Shown one piece after another: positions 46,411 through 56,099 of a stretch of DNA of 64,000 nt; position 1 is the stretch's first letter; every line of letters starts with the position of its first letter. Made by a program: the position numbers and the translations under genes. The stretch comes from Paulinella micropora (lineage: Eukaryota; Cercozoa; Imbricatea; Euglyphida; Paulinellidae): contig WBZZ01000162.1 of the NCBI GenBank assembly GCA_019918135.1, positions 197,501 to 261,500 of the forward strand, read 5' to 3'. The notes beneath the pieces were generated by a model. That model had not been told where the DNA came from, searched no databases, and saw nothing but the letters and a program-made list of their open reading frames with translations.

Positions 46411-46461
46411 AAAAATTCGTTCCTAAATTATGAAGCAACTACTTGCTCTTTCACGCTGCAA
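46411..46461 (+). repeat. Palindromic fragment P4 (displaced arm of P1)
   Basis: One outer arm only, ending GCTGCAA, immediately before the transposase coding sequence. Its reverse complement is exactly the part missing from P1. Confidence 0.9.
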
Positions 46462-47911
46462 GGCCCTGGCGTGGCTCACGGTATGAACAGCAACTTGACC
46501 ATGCTGTACCATGTCTTGAGGTGGGAGCTGTTTTCAGACAGGAGTAAGTAAAGCGGCTTGGCTTCTGAACCTGGAGTGGGATGGTGCAGGGGACAATACT
46601 GGCTTTGCTGTCTTAGCTTTTTTGAACCATATCATTTACGTTGGGTGGAGGACTCGTGCCCGGTACCACAGGCTGGTACCGCGCCATGGTTATTCTTCTG
46701 ATGATCAGAAGTTTAGGACAATCAAGCGAGGAATCAATTCCACTTTCTTAACAACTAACCTCGCGCAAGCCCTTTTAAAGACATTGCAGGCTTTTAAAAA
46801 GGATCGATCGTCTTTTGCTTTGTTAATTGTGAAGACGAACTACGACTGGGACAGGTTTTTTGCCCCATGTGTTAACAGACACATCACTCACTACAACCGT
46901 CCTCTTGCTTGGCAGTTTGCAGCAAGTGATGAAGCAGGTGGCATGCCGCTGGGTGAATGTAAGACTTGGGGTGATTCCCAGGAGCTCTGGCATGGCGAGC
47001 ACGACAAACCAACTGCGCATGGCGCCGCACCTATCCAGTTTTATGTTAGGCCACCAGGTACTCACTTTATTTTTTGTATACACATGCAACTGGTACCTGT
47101 TTGCAGCAACTGCTCTCCCTAACAAGCTCCCACCAGTCGAGTGAGCAACTCCGAAGCTGAAGAAGGATATCAGGCAGTTAGCAGCCAAGTTTTGTGGGCC
47201 ACAGGAAAGGGAGCAAATCGAAAACATGCTGACACACCCAGATTCTCTGTCTGGTCTCGAGTACGATGGGGAGTATGGTAAGGGAGGTCTTCCTGGTAGG
47301 CCTGCTCATATTTCGTGCGTGGATATGAACGGAGACGAGTGGAAGGCGGAGGTCCGAGTGTTAGATGAGTTCCCACCAAACCCTTGGGCCGTTCCTCAGG
47401 ATAGGGAGCAGTTCATTCGCGCTCTGACTCACCTCACTGAAGAGGAGCGTTTGGGTTTGCCGCGCACATTTTTTGACAACAAGCAGGCTCTACCGAATCC
47501 AGGCTGGCCGGGGGCAAGGGCATTGTCGGCGCAGGAGCAGTTGGAACAGGATTTGGCCTTCAACCCAGCCGTCATCAGGCAACCATGGAAGGCGGTCGCG
47601 GAGATTCTGCGAAGTGGCACTGTGCAGGACGAGAAGGGGCTGGCGGCGTTGAGGATCAACAAAGTCGCATTTGTGGGGTGGATGAGAGAGCACGGGCTTA
47701 GTAGCACGTATCTGACTCCGGAGGGCAAGAGGAAGGAGTTGAAGAAGAAGGATGTGGTAAAGGCTGTGTGGGATCACTATCAAGCGTGTGAGTGTGAGTT
47801 GTCAGAGTCTTCCAGCGACAGCCCACTTCTCAACGCAGCGGGACAACAACATGATCGCAAGCAAGCGCGTGGTGGTCGTAGTGCTGCTCGTGGTCGTGCT
47901 CCCCGGCGTGC

Positions 47912-47946
<35 letters not shown>

Positions 47947-48056
47947 CTCGTGGTCGTGAGCGTGGGCGTGCAGGTGATGAAGTAGTGGATCAGAGCAGCA
48001 GCGACAGCGACACACATTCCGCTTCGCAACGCAGCAGAACAACGCAACGATAGCAA
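46462..48056 (+). CDS. Transposon F SET-transposase, C-terminal part (catalytic half and Arg-Gly tail)
   Basis: The frame begins GPGVAHGMNSNLTMLYHVL, the family segment before the catalytic core. The core is LEWDGAGDNTGFAVLAFL and then RHGYSSDDQKFRTIK, corresponding to the D..xxxNK and GHTHxxxDxxF blocks of this transposase type. A 49-nt intron at 47058-47106 joins FYVRPP to TALPNK. Two lesions are visible: a single extra base near 46549 (SDRSK to KAAWLLN changes frame) and an in-frame TGA at 47142-47144 before ATPKLKKDIRQL. The later part (47226-48053) has WMREHGLSSTYLTPEGKRKE, a SAP-like helical piece, then an RG-rich tail (GRGRGRGRARGRERG). The lesions could be real decay or sequencing error. 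Confidence 0.75.
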
Positions 48057-48240
48057 GAGAGCGCGTGGTGCTCGTGGTCGTGCTGGAGGTCGTGCTTCTG
48101 GTGGTGCTCGTGCTCGTGTTCATCGTGTCCGTGCTCGTGCTGGAGGTCAGGGTGGTGGAGGAGGGAGGAGAAGAGGGAGAAGAAGGAACAGAGAAGAAGA
48201 AGAAGAAGAAGAAGAAGAAGAAGAAGAAGAAGAAGAAGAA

Positions 48241-48287
<47 letters not shown>

Positions 48288-48560
48288 TGAAGAGAAAGAC
48301 TTCATTCCGTGGATATGCGAGTGCTGTGGATTGCGAAATGAGGAAAACACAAGGTAAGAACTATGTGAGCTGTGCAAATATAGATCTTCTTCATCAGGTG
48401 AAACTGAGACTGAGGAAGAGAAAGAAGAAGACGAGCAGGAAAGGAAAGTAGGAGAAGAAGAAGAAGAGGACGAAGAGGACAAGGAAAGCGGCAAAGATGA
48501 CGATGGTGATGATCAGAGAGTAAGAGTCAGGCGTGAGAGAGTGAAGAAGAAGGAGACTAG
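48057..48560 (+). CDS. Possible distal tail of the SET-transposase: RG-rich, Glu-rich and a zinc-finger-like motif
   Basis: In a shifted frame after 48050 the sequence reads further Arg-Gly repeats, then (GAA)n coding poly-Glu (48195-48290), then DFIPWICECCGLRNEENTR with ELCELCKYR shortly after. W-x-C-x2-C-x3-N ... C-x2-C resembles a RanBP2-type zinc finger, although a TAA lies between the Cys pairs unless spliced. The end enters the right TIR as RVRVRRERVKKK. Whether it is a tail of the same protein or a remnant is open. Confidence 0.45.
48195..48290 (+). repeat. (GAA)n microsatellite
   Basis: About 95 bp of GAA triplets near the right end of transposon F. Confidence 0.95.
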
Positions 48561-49055
48561 ATGATAGTATTACTGGTGCAGATGATTCAGAAGAGGAAGA
48601 TTGAGATTAATGTAGGGGGTTAGAGCGCTCGTGAGTGGGGGGTGTGTGTATGTGTGTGTGTGTGTGGGGTGGGGGGGGGTTGCCTCACACTGAATTTTTT
48701 TGTGTCATTGAGTCACAACCAGGTAGTTTTATTAATAAATAAACGTGTTTCCAATTGATTTAAAAGCGCATTATGTCAGTCTAATATTAATTACAACAGT
48801 CAGGTCAGGCATACTGACTTTGCGGGGTGGGCGGGTATGTGTTGCCGAGCCGGCCGAACGACTTTTTTTTCACATTCTTTTATGAGTGTCAACACTAGTT
48901 TTTATTAATAAATAAACTAGTTTCCAATTGGTTTAAACACACATTACAATCTAATATTAGTTAGAAGAGTCAGGTCTGACATGTAGAAAAAACTAAGTAT
49001 ACCCTAGGAAAATTTCGGAAAAAGGGGCCATCCCCAGTTATCCGAACTGGTTGTT
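48519..49055 (-). repeat. Right terminal inverted repeat of transposon F
   Basis: The inverted copy of 39161-39699, ending ..CCGAACTGGTTGTT. It differs by a few bases, including a 2-base shortening in the coding tail (GAAGAAGGAG versus GAAGCGAAGGAG). Confidence 0.92.
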
Positions 49056-49059
49056 ATAA
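49056..49059 (+). other. Target-site duplication of transposon F (right copy)
   Basis: ATAA, matching 39157-39160. Confidence 0.65.
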
Positions 49060-51381
49060 CCCTCGGGGGTTGCGACCAAACACCTTGATCCAACTTGACA
49101 TTTGGAAAAGCACTCTCCTCATCACTGTCAAACAACTCAGTGCCCTGCAGCACTGCCAACGCACACGTCATCCACACCAACGCAATCCTGCTTGTCGGTA
49201 TGTCCACCGCATCGTATTGCCACCTCGGTTGAGCACAGCCAATGCCTGCCAGCCTCGACTTTCTTTCTATCACCTCTCCCCCTGATTCGTTCCTCTTCTC
49301 AAAGTCAGCGAATCGCATTGGCACTGCAGGCTCACCAGGCCGCTTCTCACCAGGCCGCTTCTCACTGACATGCCTCTCGATCGCCCCCAATCGCAAATAC
49401 TTATCTATATCTGCAAACCTTGCGTCATTGAACTTTCCTGACTCCGTCGCCGAACGATAGGGAACCGGTGTTGTTACGAGAAATGCACCAGAACGGAAAT
49501 TGCTAGCCCTTGTTTGCTTTCAATTTCTCGGCTGATCGGTAATGTTCGACGTATCAATTGTATTGCCTGTCCATCTAACAGGCACACCCCTCGCATCCCT
49601 ACGACCCACTGCTTCATAGGCCTCGGAGTTCCTCACAGGTTGCCCACGAACCAATCTCTCACCACTCTGCCTGGACACAACTCCTGCACCTTCACCAACA
49701 CGTCTTCCCACAGCAACTGTTGCAGAAGTGTCGAAGCTCGGTGCCTCCTCGTTGTCGACCAACCTCACAACACCTTCGTCGCTCTGTTGGTCTTGCTCAA
49801 CACCCTTACCGTTGCTTCCAGCAATTGAGCTCTCATTTCCAGTCACTGGGACGGCACCCAGCGCCACTTCTGGCAACCCACTAATGACTTGCCACTCGTC
49901 CTTGGTGAAAAATGTACCAGGTGTACCGTCACTTTTCCCCACAAACGCCTGTCGAACTTTTTCAGAAGTGTGAAAGGCATGCTGGTACGACGACGCCATT
50001 CTCCCTTTTGGATACAAAGTAGGCCACGCATGCACCGTAGGCTCCTTCACCACCACATCAGCTGATGTCTTGATCTTTCCCTCGTAGTAGCTCCACACGA
50101 CATATGCCGACTGCTCCACATTGACTCCCAGAAACACACCAGGCTCCCCTTTCTCCTCTCCCTTCTTGCCCCCTTTATAGATTACACAGAGGCATCCAAA
50201 TGGGTAGAGAATCGAATAATGTGGCGGCGGCCTCTTGTAGAAAGCTTCATGCCTCGACATCTTGTCTCCAGCACGCCCTTGCATGTTGAGGAGAAACACA
50301 GAGTAGTTAACCGCTAAAGGTAGGAAGTATAAAGGCACAGATCGTGCAACCAGCAACGTAGCCGCAAGATTAAACACAATCTTTATCGCAGCTTCCGCGT
50401 ACGCATCCTTATTAGGATCCGCACGAACCGGCAAGTGTCGCTCCACACCCGTTTTCCGCAAGTGATCGTTGATGTAGGTCGCCACCCATTCTTTGTCCGT
50501 CCGGAATTTCTTCATCACATTGCCCGTCTGCGTACGAGACCATGCCTGCAGCTCTTCCACTTGTCTCAGCGTCCCTCTTGCTCCCTTGTCCGTACCCAAA
50601 AATTCTTGATATATCCAGAGACGTTGTCGACAAACACATTGCAATACGGTGTCCCTCCATACATAGGAAACGCAATCTTGCCAGTCCCGTCCCCACTCCA
50701 ATCCTCTCCAGCTCTTTCGCAGACAGTCAAGGAAGCTCCCTCATAGTTAGAGTGTTGTTTCATCTTAGTTGTCTGACAGGATGTGCAAGAAAGGTCGTTA
50801 AACGACCCCTTGCCTTTAAGGTTTATATTGTTCATCCTGACAAACTGTCTTCCCATCGTCTCCCCAAAGTGTCAGACGTCATGCAAGGATTGTAGTTTAG
50901 TTGTCGTAGAGGGCTTCATCGTTGTGTTCCAAAATGCAGCAGACGCACCAGGGTAGGGCCACTTGCTTTCGTCTCGTCCCTTCACCCCTGCTCTCTTCGT
51001 TTGTTTAAATGTATATTGGCAGGTGTCCTGATCGAAATCACCTACCAATATTTGCTTCCCTGGGTCAACCTCAATCTTTTCTTTGGTCACAAAGAAACCG
51101 TTGCCCTGCAGTATAATTGCATAGCCTTTCTTTTGCAGTTGCCCCGCCGAGAAGAGCACTCTATCCAACGTTTCCAGGCTATACGTTTCTCCCATCGTCA
51201 CGTCGCGCGGTTCACCACAGCCATCGACTCCAACAAACGACGCTGTCCCCTTTTCCGACGTCCTTGTAGGCCCCGAGATCCCAACCAGCTCCAGGTTCTC
51301 GTCCTGTTTGTCCCGTAGCATCCTGCCATCAGGAACAAGGTGACGGGTTGTACCACAGTCCAAGAACACCTCGGTCTCCAC
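49060..51381 (-). pseudogene. Element D protease, integrase and start of reverse transcriptase
   Basis: The protease signature FLDCGTTRHLVPDG opens the region at about 51370, followed by LVGISGPTRTSEKG. The integrase includes NVFVDNVSGYIKNFW (first catalytic Asp region), FRTDKEWVATYINDHL (second Asp), ADPNKDAYAEAAIK (Glu) and the C-terminal EAFYKRPPPHYSILYPFGCL. The RT start (DSDEESAFPNV) reaches the edge of transposon F. Confidence 0.82.
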
Positions 51382-51528
51382 CCTTACTCCCCCGTCCCCT
51401 TCAAACGCATAAGCCCCGTAGGTCGCCCATTGGAACCGCCATCCACATCCGAACCAGCCTCCACCCCATTAGGTTCATCCTCATCCTCCAACTCGTCCCG
51501 TTGCCGAAGTAACTCCAGATATCTTTCC

Positions 51529-52707
51529 TCAGCTTGCTGTACCCCATGGAGCGGCGACCCCAACGACCACACTGCTACCCATCATGTGTGTAACGTTGTC
51601 TCCATACTCGTCTTCCTGAGGCGTATTAGGTGGCTTCTTTTCCTCTTCAGGCACCGCATCATCCCCTGTCCTTGGAACCGGTTCCACCTCTGTGAGGTCC
51701 CGATGAATCGTAATCACCGTATTAAGTTGATCCCAAGGTCCCACCGTCCTTGCCTGCCCACCCAATTGCTCATCTTGACGTTGCTGTGGCAGTTGAGCTC
51801 CCGGCGAGACCGACTGGGCCTCCTTAACTTCTTTGGCCTCCTCCACGTCCTGAGACGTCCTTTGCCTCTTCTTCTCCGGTGGATAACTGAACGGAGCCGG
51901 ATATTGTCTCGCCGTTTCTCGCAAGATCCTCCTCTATTTCTCGGTGTCTGCCTCTTCCAAAGCTTCCATCAAGCCTTCCCAGCTTACCTCCATCCATGGC
52001 ATCACGTTCGACGGCGGGTTCATCATCAGATCCCGATTGTAGCGTGGCATTAGCTCCGTCTTCCCCGGTTCCGGCATTACGTGGCAATATCGTAGCATCC
52101 TGCTGTAGGCTAAGTCTCCTCTCATCTTGGCCAACGTCGATCCATGGGGTCCAAGCCCTCGAGGCGGAAGCAACCTTCTGTTGTCGTAAACCGCCTGCCA
52201 CGATGGCCTCACTTCATCCTTTTGCGTCCACAAACAAAATATTTTGTGAACCGGGTAGTCTCGCTTCTGGCAGGCCTCATCGCAATACACCACCATCTTG
52301 CAACGCCCACATCTCTTCTTCTTTCCAGGCAAGCTACACATCTCACACTCCTCCGGCATATGGACACCTTTGTCAACAGGCTCGTTCTCCACCATGCGAA
52401 CCACCCATTCTTCCCAATCGTCAGGTGCTATGCGTAGGTTGTACATCCATTGCCAGTACCGTAGCTCATCCAAACTTGCATTGTTGAAACAGGTACGGAA
52501 ATCCGCGATATTGACATTCCCATTTCTGGTATCCCCGGGCACGACCGTCTGCGGTGGTCCAAGGTACATGAACGGTGCAGCCGTCGCCATGAACGCATAC
52601 AGCCTTCTGCCGTCACGTCCCTTTCGCTCCGCACCAACCTCCCTTAGACCTCCCCCATCCGCCGCAGGCGTCAGATAAGCATCATCCATCGTTCGTGGCA
52701 CCACCAT
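51529..52707 (-). pseudogene. Element D linker with MYND zinc finger
   Basis: A 257-residue frame (52707-51934) carries a MYND finger at 52347-52234: CEMCSLPGKKKRCGRC, then VVYCDEACQKRDYPVHKIFC. All eight ligands are present. Downstream is a charged linker (KKRQRTSQDVEEAKEVKEAQ). As in B and C it lies just upstream of the protease. Confidence 0.85.
52234..52347 (-). other. MYND finger in element D
   Basis: C-x2-C, C-x2-C, C-x3-C and H-x3-C are all present in MYND spacing. It is the best preserved of the three copies. Confidence 0.88.
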
Positions 52708-52708
52708 C

Positions 52709-53017
52709 TTGTCGTTGCTGGGCCTCGAACGGAGCGCGATCGTAGGACGTGTCCCGTTGACAGTCGAATTCCCGTCCGGGATGTCTTATACCATTCATGT
52801 CTTGGTCGTCCCGGCCTTCCCAGGCACTATCGTTTTGGGCAAACCCGATTTCAAAATGATGGATGCGCAGCTTATGCTGGGACAGGACATCATCAAATAT
52901 GGACGTGGACGACACGAGTCCGAATTCCCGATCCTACAATCGGAAACGGACCTCCCACGACGGCATCCATATGGCGGTAGAGCTCAGGTAACACTGATAC
53001 CACCGGCCCCTCCATGA
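52709..53017 (+). pseudogene. Element G aspartic protease, rear part
   Basis: VPLTVEFPSGMSYTIHVLVV followed by GTIVLGKPDFKMMDAQ is the usual second half of a Gypsy protease (the ILGxDfl block). Confidence 0.7.
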
Positions 53018-53074
53018 CCCTATGATGGACACCTCGCCGAGCAATCTCGTCTTACCCCACAGGGTACGGCATGG

Positions 53075-55290
53075 GTGTACGCCAATCTATACATCCCAGA
53101 GCCGGATGACAAGCCCCCCGACCCATGGGAGGACTTTGGAGAACTCGCGGCCAAGAGGGAAGCTCAGATCTTACTCCTGAAGCATCAGGAAGACTCGTGG
53201 CATGGCTTCGACCAGCCGGGTCAACTGACCAAGGGGGTCCACGAATACGTACGGGTCAAAACGAGCCTGGTATATCATGCTTCCAAAAGGCTGACGGAGG
53301 ATGATGACGTCATGTCAAAGCTGAAGCAATGGTACCAAGGCACAGATCCGATACAACCGGAAAGCTTAACAGCGGTGCCCAAAATACTATCCGACCGCCT
53401 CGACCGGGGCGAAGACATCACCATTATCCTTCCAATTCATCCCACCGTCATGTGGTGGAGAGATGTTTTGGATCGCGTGATCGATGACCCTATTCCAATA
53501 CCTAGCCGACAGTCCAAACCCCTTATGGCCTTTCGCTTGGGGTCCGTTAAGGACGGGTTAGCATGCCGTACCAAGCTCATGACCCGCAAGGTCGATGACT
53601 TAAGGGAAGCGGCATTTCAAATCTTCCCCGGCTTCTACCATAAGTCCGCGGCGAAACAATATGCCGAAATGATCACCGATCTACAGGAGTTTGCCTCTTG
53701 GGACACTCAATCCTCCACGCGATACCCTGGACGGGATGCGAAGGACGAGGTTGAAGACCCGGACTCCATACTTGAGTACCCGGATGACCCACGGTACCAA
53801 AAACCCGTCGAGGACATCATGGACGAGGTCATGGCGCGACAACAGGGGTCGCCAGACTTTGTCCGGGACCTCAAGGCCCAATTCCTGAAGAACAAAAAGC
53901 TGTTCGGCCCACTTGTCGCTGGCGGGGTGACCCATGCTGCCGCCAGGATAGAACGACAAGTCGGACAGACTATGCCTCGCCTCAAAGGATCACGCCTCAG
54001 TTACAAAGAGGAACAGATCTGCGAGGAAATGGTGCAGGACATATTAGCCAAGCGATTGATCGAGCCATCGTGGTCGGAATTCCGATCGCCGGTCAGACTG
54101 GCCCCAAAGCCGGATGGCAAACAGCGCTTGTGTATCAACTACACCAGGCTGAACAAGATCATTAAGAGCGTCGAGGCCCCTATCCCTCGTATGCGAGATG
54201 GTCTTAACAAGCTTCGGCATGCCAAATTCTTTACCAAACTCGACCTAAAGAACGGTTTCTGGAATATACCGCTCGAGGCGGAAAGCCGTCCGTTGACTGC
54301 CTTCGCTGTCGGGGGGAGACTGTACTAATGGACAGTCCTCCCGATGGGACTGAAGACGGCCCCGGCAATATTTCAGGACTGTATGAACCAGGCTCTATCG
54401 GACCCGAAATATGGGGACGCCCAATTCATAGAGACCTACGGCCATACAAACCTATACAGCTTCTGTTATATCGACGACATTGTCATTTACTCCAATACGG
54501 AGGCGGAACACCTGGCTCATGTGTCCGATGTGTTGCGCCGCTTGGAGGCCTTCGGCCCGAAGCCGAACCTAGAGAAGTGCTCGTTCGCAAACGATCACAT
54601 CGACTATCTAGGATACAGGGTACAGGGGGCGAGATAGTGCTAAAGCCGGGGAAGCGGGACGCCATTCGTTCTCTCCCGCGCCCTAACACACGCACAGCAC
54701 TACACTCTTTCCTCTGTATGGCACAAGTCTATTCCGAATTTATTCCCAACTTCCAAGACTTCGTCAAACCTCTGCGGGATTTCTGCCTTAAAGGTGACCC
54801 GTATGGGGAGTGGCCACCTGCGGCCGAAGAGACGTATAACAAGTTGAAGGAAGCTTTAACAAGAGACCCTCTTACAGAGGGCGGGTCAGTCCTAATTCTA
54901 CCCGATTTCGAAAAGCGCTTTGCACTCGCTACTGACGCATCCAAATATGCAGTCGGGGCGGTATTACAGCAATACGACTCCGCCCACAAGCAACTCCGGC
55001 CAATCATGTTGGTCAGCAAAAAGCTGACCCGCGAACAGGAACTACTGCACACGGCAACGCGAAGCGTTGGCGATAGTGTGGGTGTTCCGCCGGCTGCGAG
55101 AGTACTTGTGGGGCGCACCGAATATACTAGTCCAAACCGACCATGCCGACCTGAGGTGGCTCATGGACAAGGAACATACGGGCCGACTAGCGAGATGGCA
55201 GTCGGAATTACCCTTGTATGATTTCACCATTGAGTACATCAAAGGCAAGGAAGACACGGTCCCGGACAGCCTTTCCCGAATGCCGAGAGT
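53075..55290 (+). pseudogene. Element G reverse transcriptase and RNase H
   Basis: RT blocks are QRLCINYTRLNKIIK, KFFTKLDLKNGFWNI, MGLKTAPAIFQDCMN and FCYIDDIVIYS (active site). A connection follows with HSFLCMAQVYSEFIPNF, then RNase H with FALATDASKYAVGAVLQQYD and QTDHADLRWLM. Confidence 0.93.
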
Positions 55291-56099
55291 CAAAGGCTCC
55301 ATCGGGGACGGACTTGACCGGTTCGCTATGCACACACCAACGGCATGCCTTGTCGGGTGGACTGGCAACGATGACTGGTTGGCCAGCGAACACACGCCGG
55401 GGTTCACAGACACACTGCCAACGGGTATGGCATATATAGCCACCAGCGCCATTAGCTGGCAACCGGGATATAAGACGGATACCCAAGAGCAGCTGCTGGA
55501 AAACCTCAAGTCTATCCGCCGCGTATGCTGCGCTAAGCACGATGCGGAATATTGGCGGGATCTCCTTGAGGAGATTGATACGCAGTCAGACATCCTCAGC
55601 GAAGGGGATATACGGGAGGGCCAGACCCACGAACATGAACACTCCATGAACGCGTTCTTTCCAATAAGAATCAGTCGTTCTGGGTGCCGAAGAATGTTCA
55701 CCCGTCTAGGTCTGCTACCATCGCAGCCGCGACCCAAACGCAACATACCCAGGATCACATTGGCCTGGTCACCAGCGCCCTACAGCTGGATGACATGGAC
55801 ATGACCTTGGCCAGCCCTGCGGTTTTTAGTCAGTTAGCCAGGGATTCGAAGGAATGGGGCCCCTTTATATCTCACGCCATGGATGCCCAAAAGCATCCCG
55901 AGACAAGGGAGATCCACCTCCAGAAAAAGACCATGGCATGGCACGATGACCTCCTAGGCTACAAGGGGTCCGGAGCAAGTGGGAAAAGACGCCGTCCAAA
56001 TGGACGCTGTGGGTCCCTCCACAGCTTCAAAAGGCTATCTTAACCGCTACCCATCGCTCCGCCTTAAACTCCCACCTAGGAAGGGACAAAATGTCGTGG

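Larger units (their letters stand above)
43013..46461. other. Inverted 3,449-bp segment inside transposon F
   Basis: The left edge splits palindrome P1, and the right edge splits the transposase coding sequence. If the segment is read in the opposite direction, GCCGCTTTA joins TTGCAGCG exactly as in the two intact palindromes, and at the other edge GKTFIFAY joins GPGVAHG in frame. Both restorations happen with no missing or extra base. The inversion could be real in the genome, a switchable state, or an assembly error. Confidence 0.85.
45640..46461 (+). repeat. Three tandem units of about 330-340 bp carrying the palindromes
   Basis: ACAGAAAAGGACAGACCACT recurs at about 45650, 45979 and 46320. 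Each copy is followed by a conserved stretch and then a palindrome (P2, P3 and the partial P4). Units 2 and 3 are more alike than either is to unit 1. Confidence 0.85.
39161..49055. mobile_element. Transposon F: 9.9 kb TIR DNA transposon encoding a SET-transposase fusion
   Basis: The ends are about 538-bp terminal inverted repeats starting AACAACCAGTTCGGATAACT, flanked by ATAA. The element is inserted in the RT region of Copia D. It contains a minus-strand multi-exon gene (about 39700-42813), a SET-transposase gene now split in two opposite orientations (43013-45374 minus and 46462 onward plus), three 151-bp palindromes (one now in halves) and several microsatellites. TIR identity near 98-99% points to a young insertion. 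The transposase resembles a family that I recall as DUF7869-type, found in algae, oomycetes and some animals. I cannot place it in a named transposon superfamily. Confidence 0.88.
37646..52707 (-). mobile_element. Copia element D, 5'-truncated and interrupted by transposon F (fossil)
   Basis: On the minus strand the parts are a MYND linker (52707-51529), protease (51381-50872), integrase (50856-49520), the RT start (about 49396-49060), [transposon F 39161-49055], the RT remainder (39156-38344), RNase H (38498-37995), a polypurine tract (about 37896-37904) and a 3' LTR (37895-37646). Gag and 5' LTR are missing because a Gypsy element abuts at 52708. The LTR is about 99% identical to 63281-63530, which suggests recent activity of the family. 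It is broken, with a few breaks in addition to the insertion. Confidence 0.88.

Noticed and set aside
42914-46461. Palindromes P1-P4 as CRISPR-like or as transcription terminators
   Set aside because: Three long palindromes on 330-340 bp units do not fit CRISPR spacing, and they do not sit consistently at gene ends.
43013-46461. Inversion caused by recombination between palindrome copies
   Set aside because: One break lies inside P1 but the other lies in transposase coding sequence. P4 is only the displaced arm of P1, so no pre-existing repeat pair flanked the segment.
46549-46600. An intron at the GTAAGT near 46544 in the transposase
   Set aside because: The only nearby acceptor would remove the conserved LEWDGA core. 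A single-base frame change fits better.
39161-49055. Transposon F as a Polinton/Maverick
   Set aside because: TIR and size might suggest it, but there is no DNA polymerase B, packaging ATPase, capsid or retroviral-type integrase; the genes are SET-transposase and an unknown protein.
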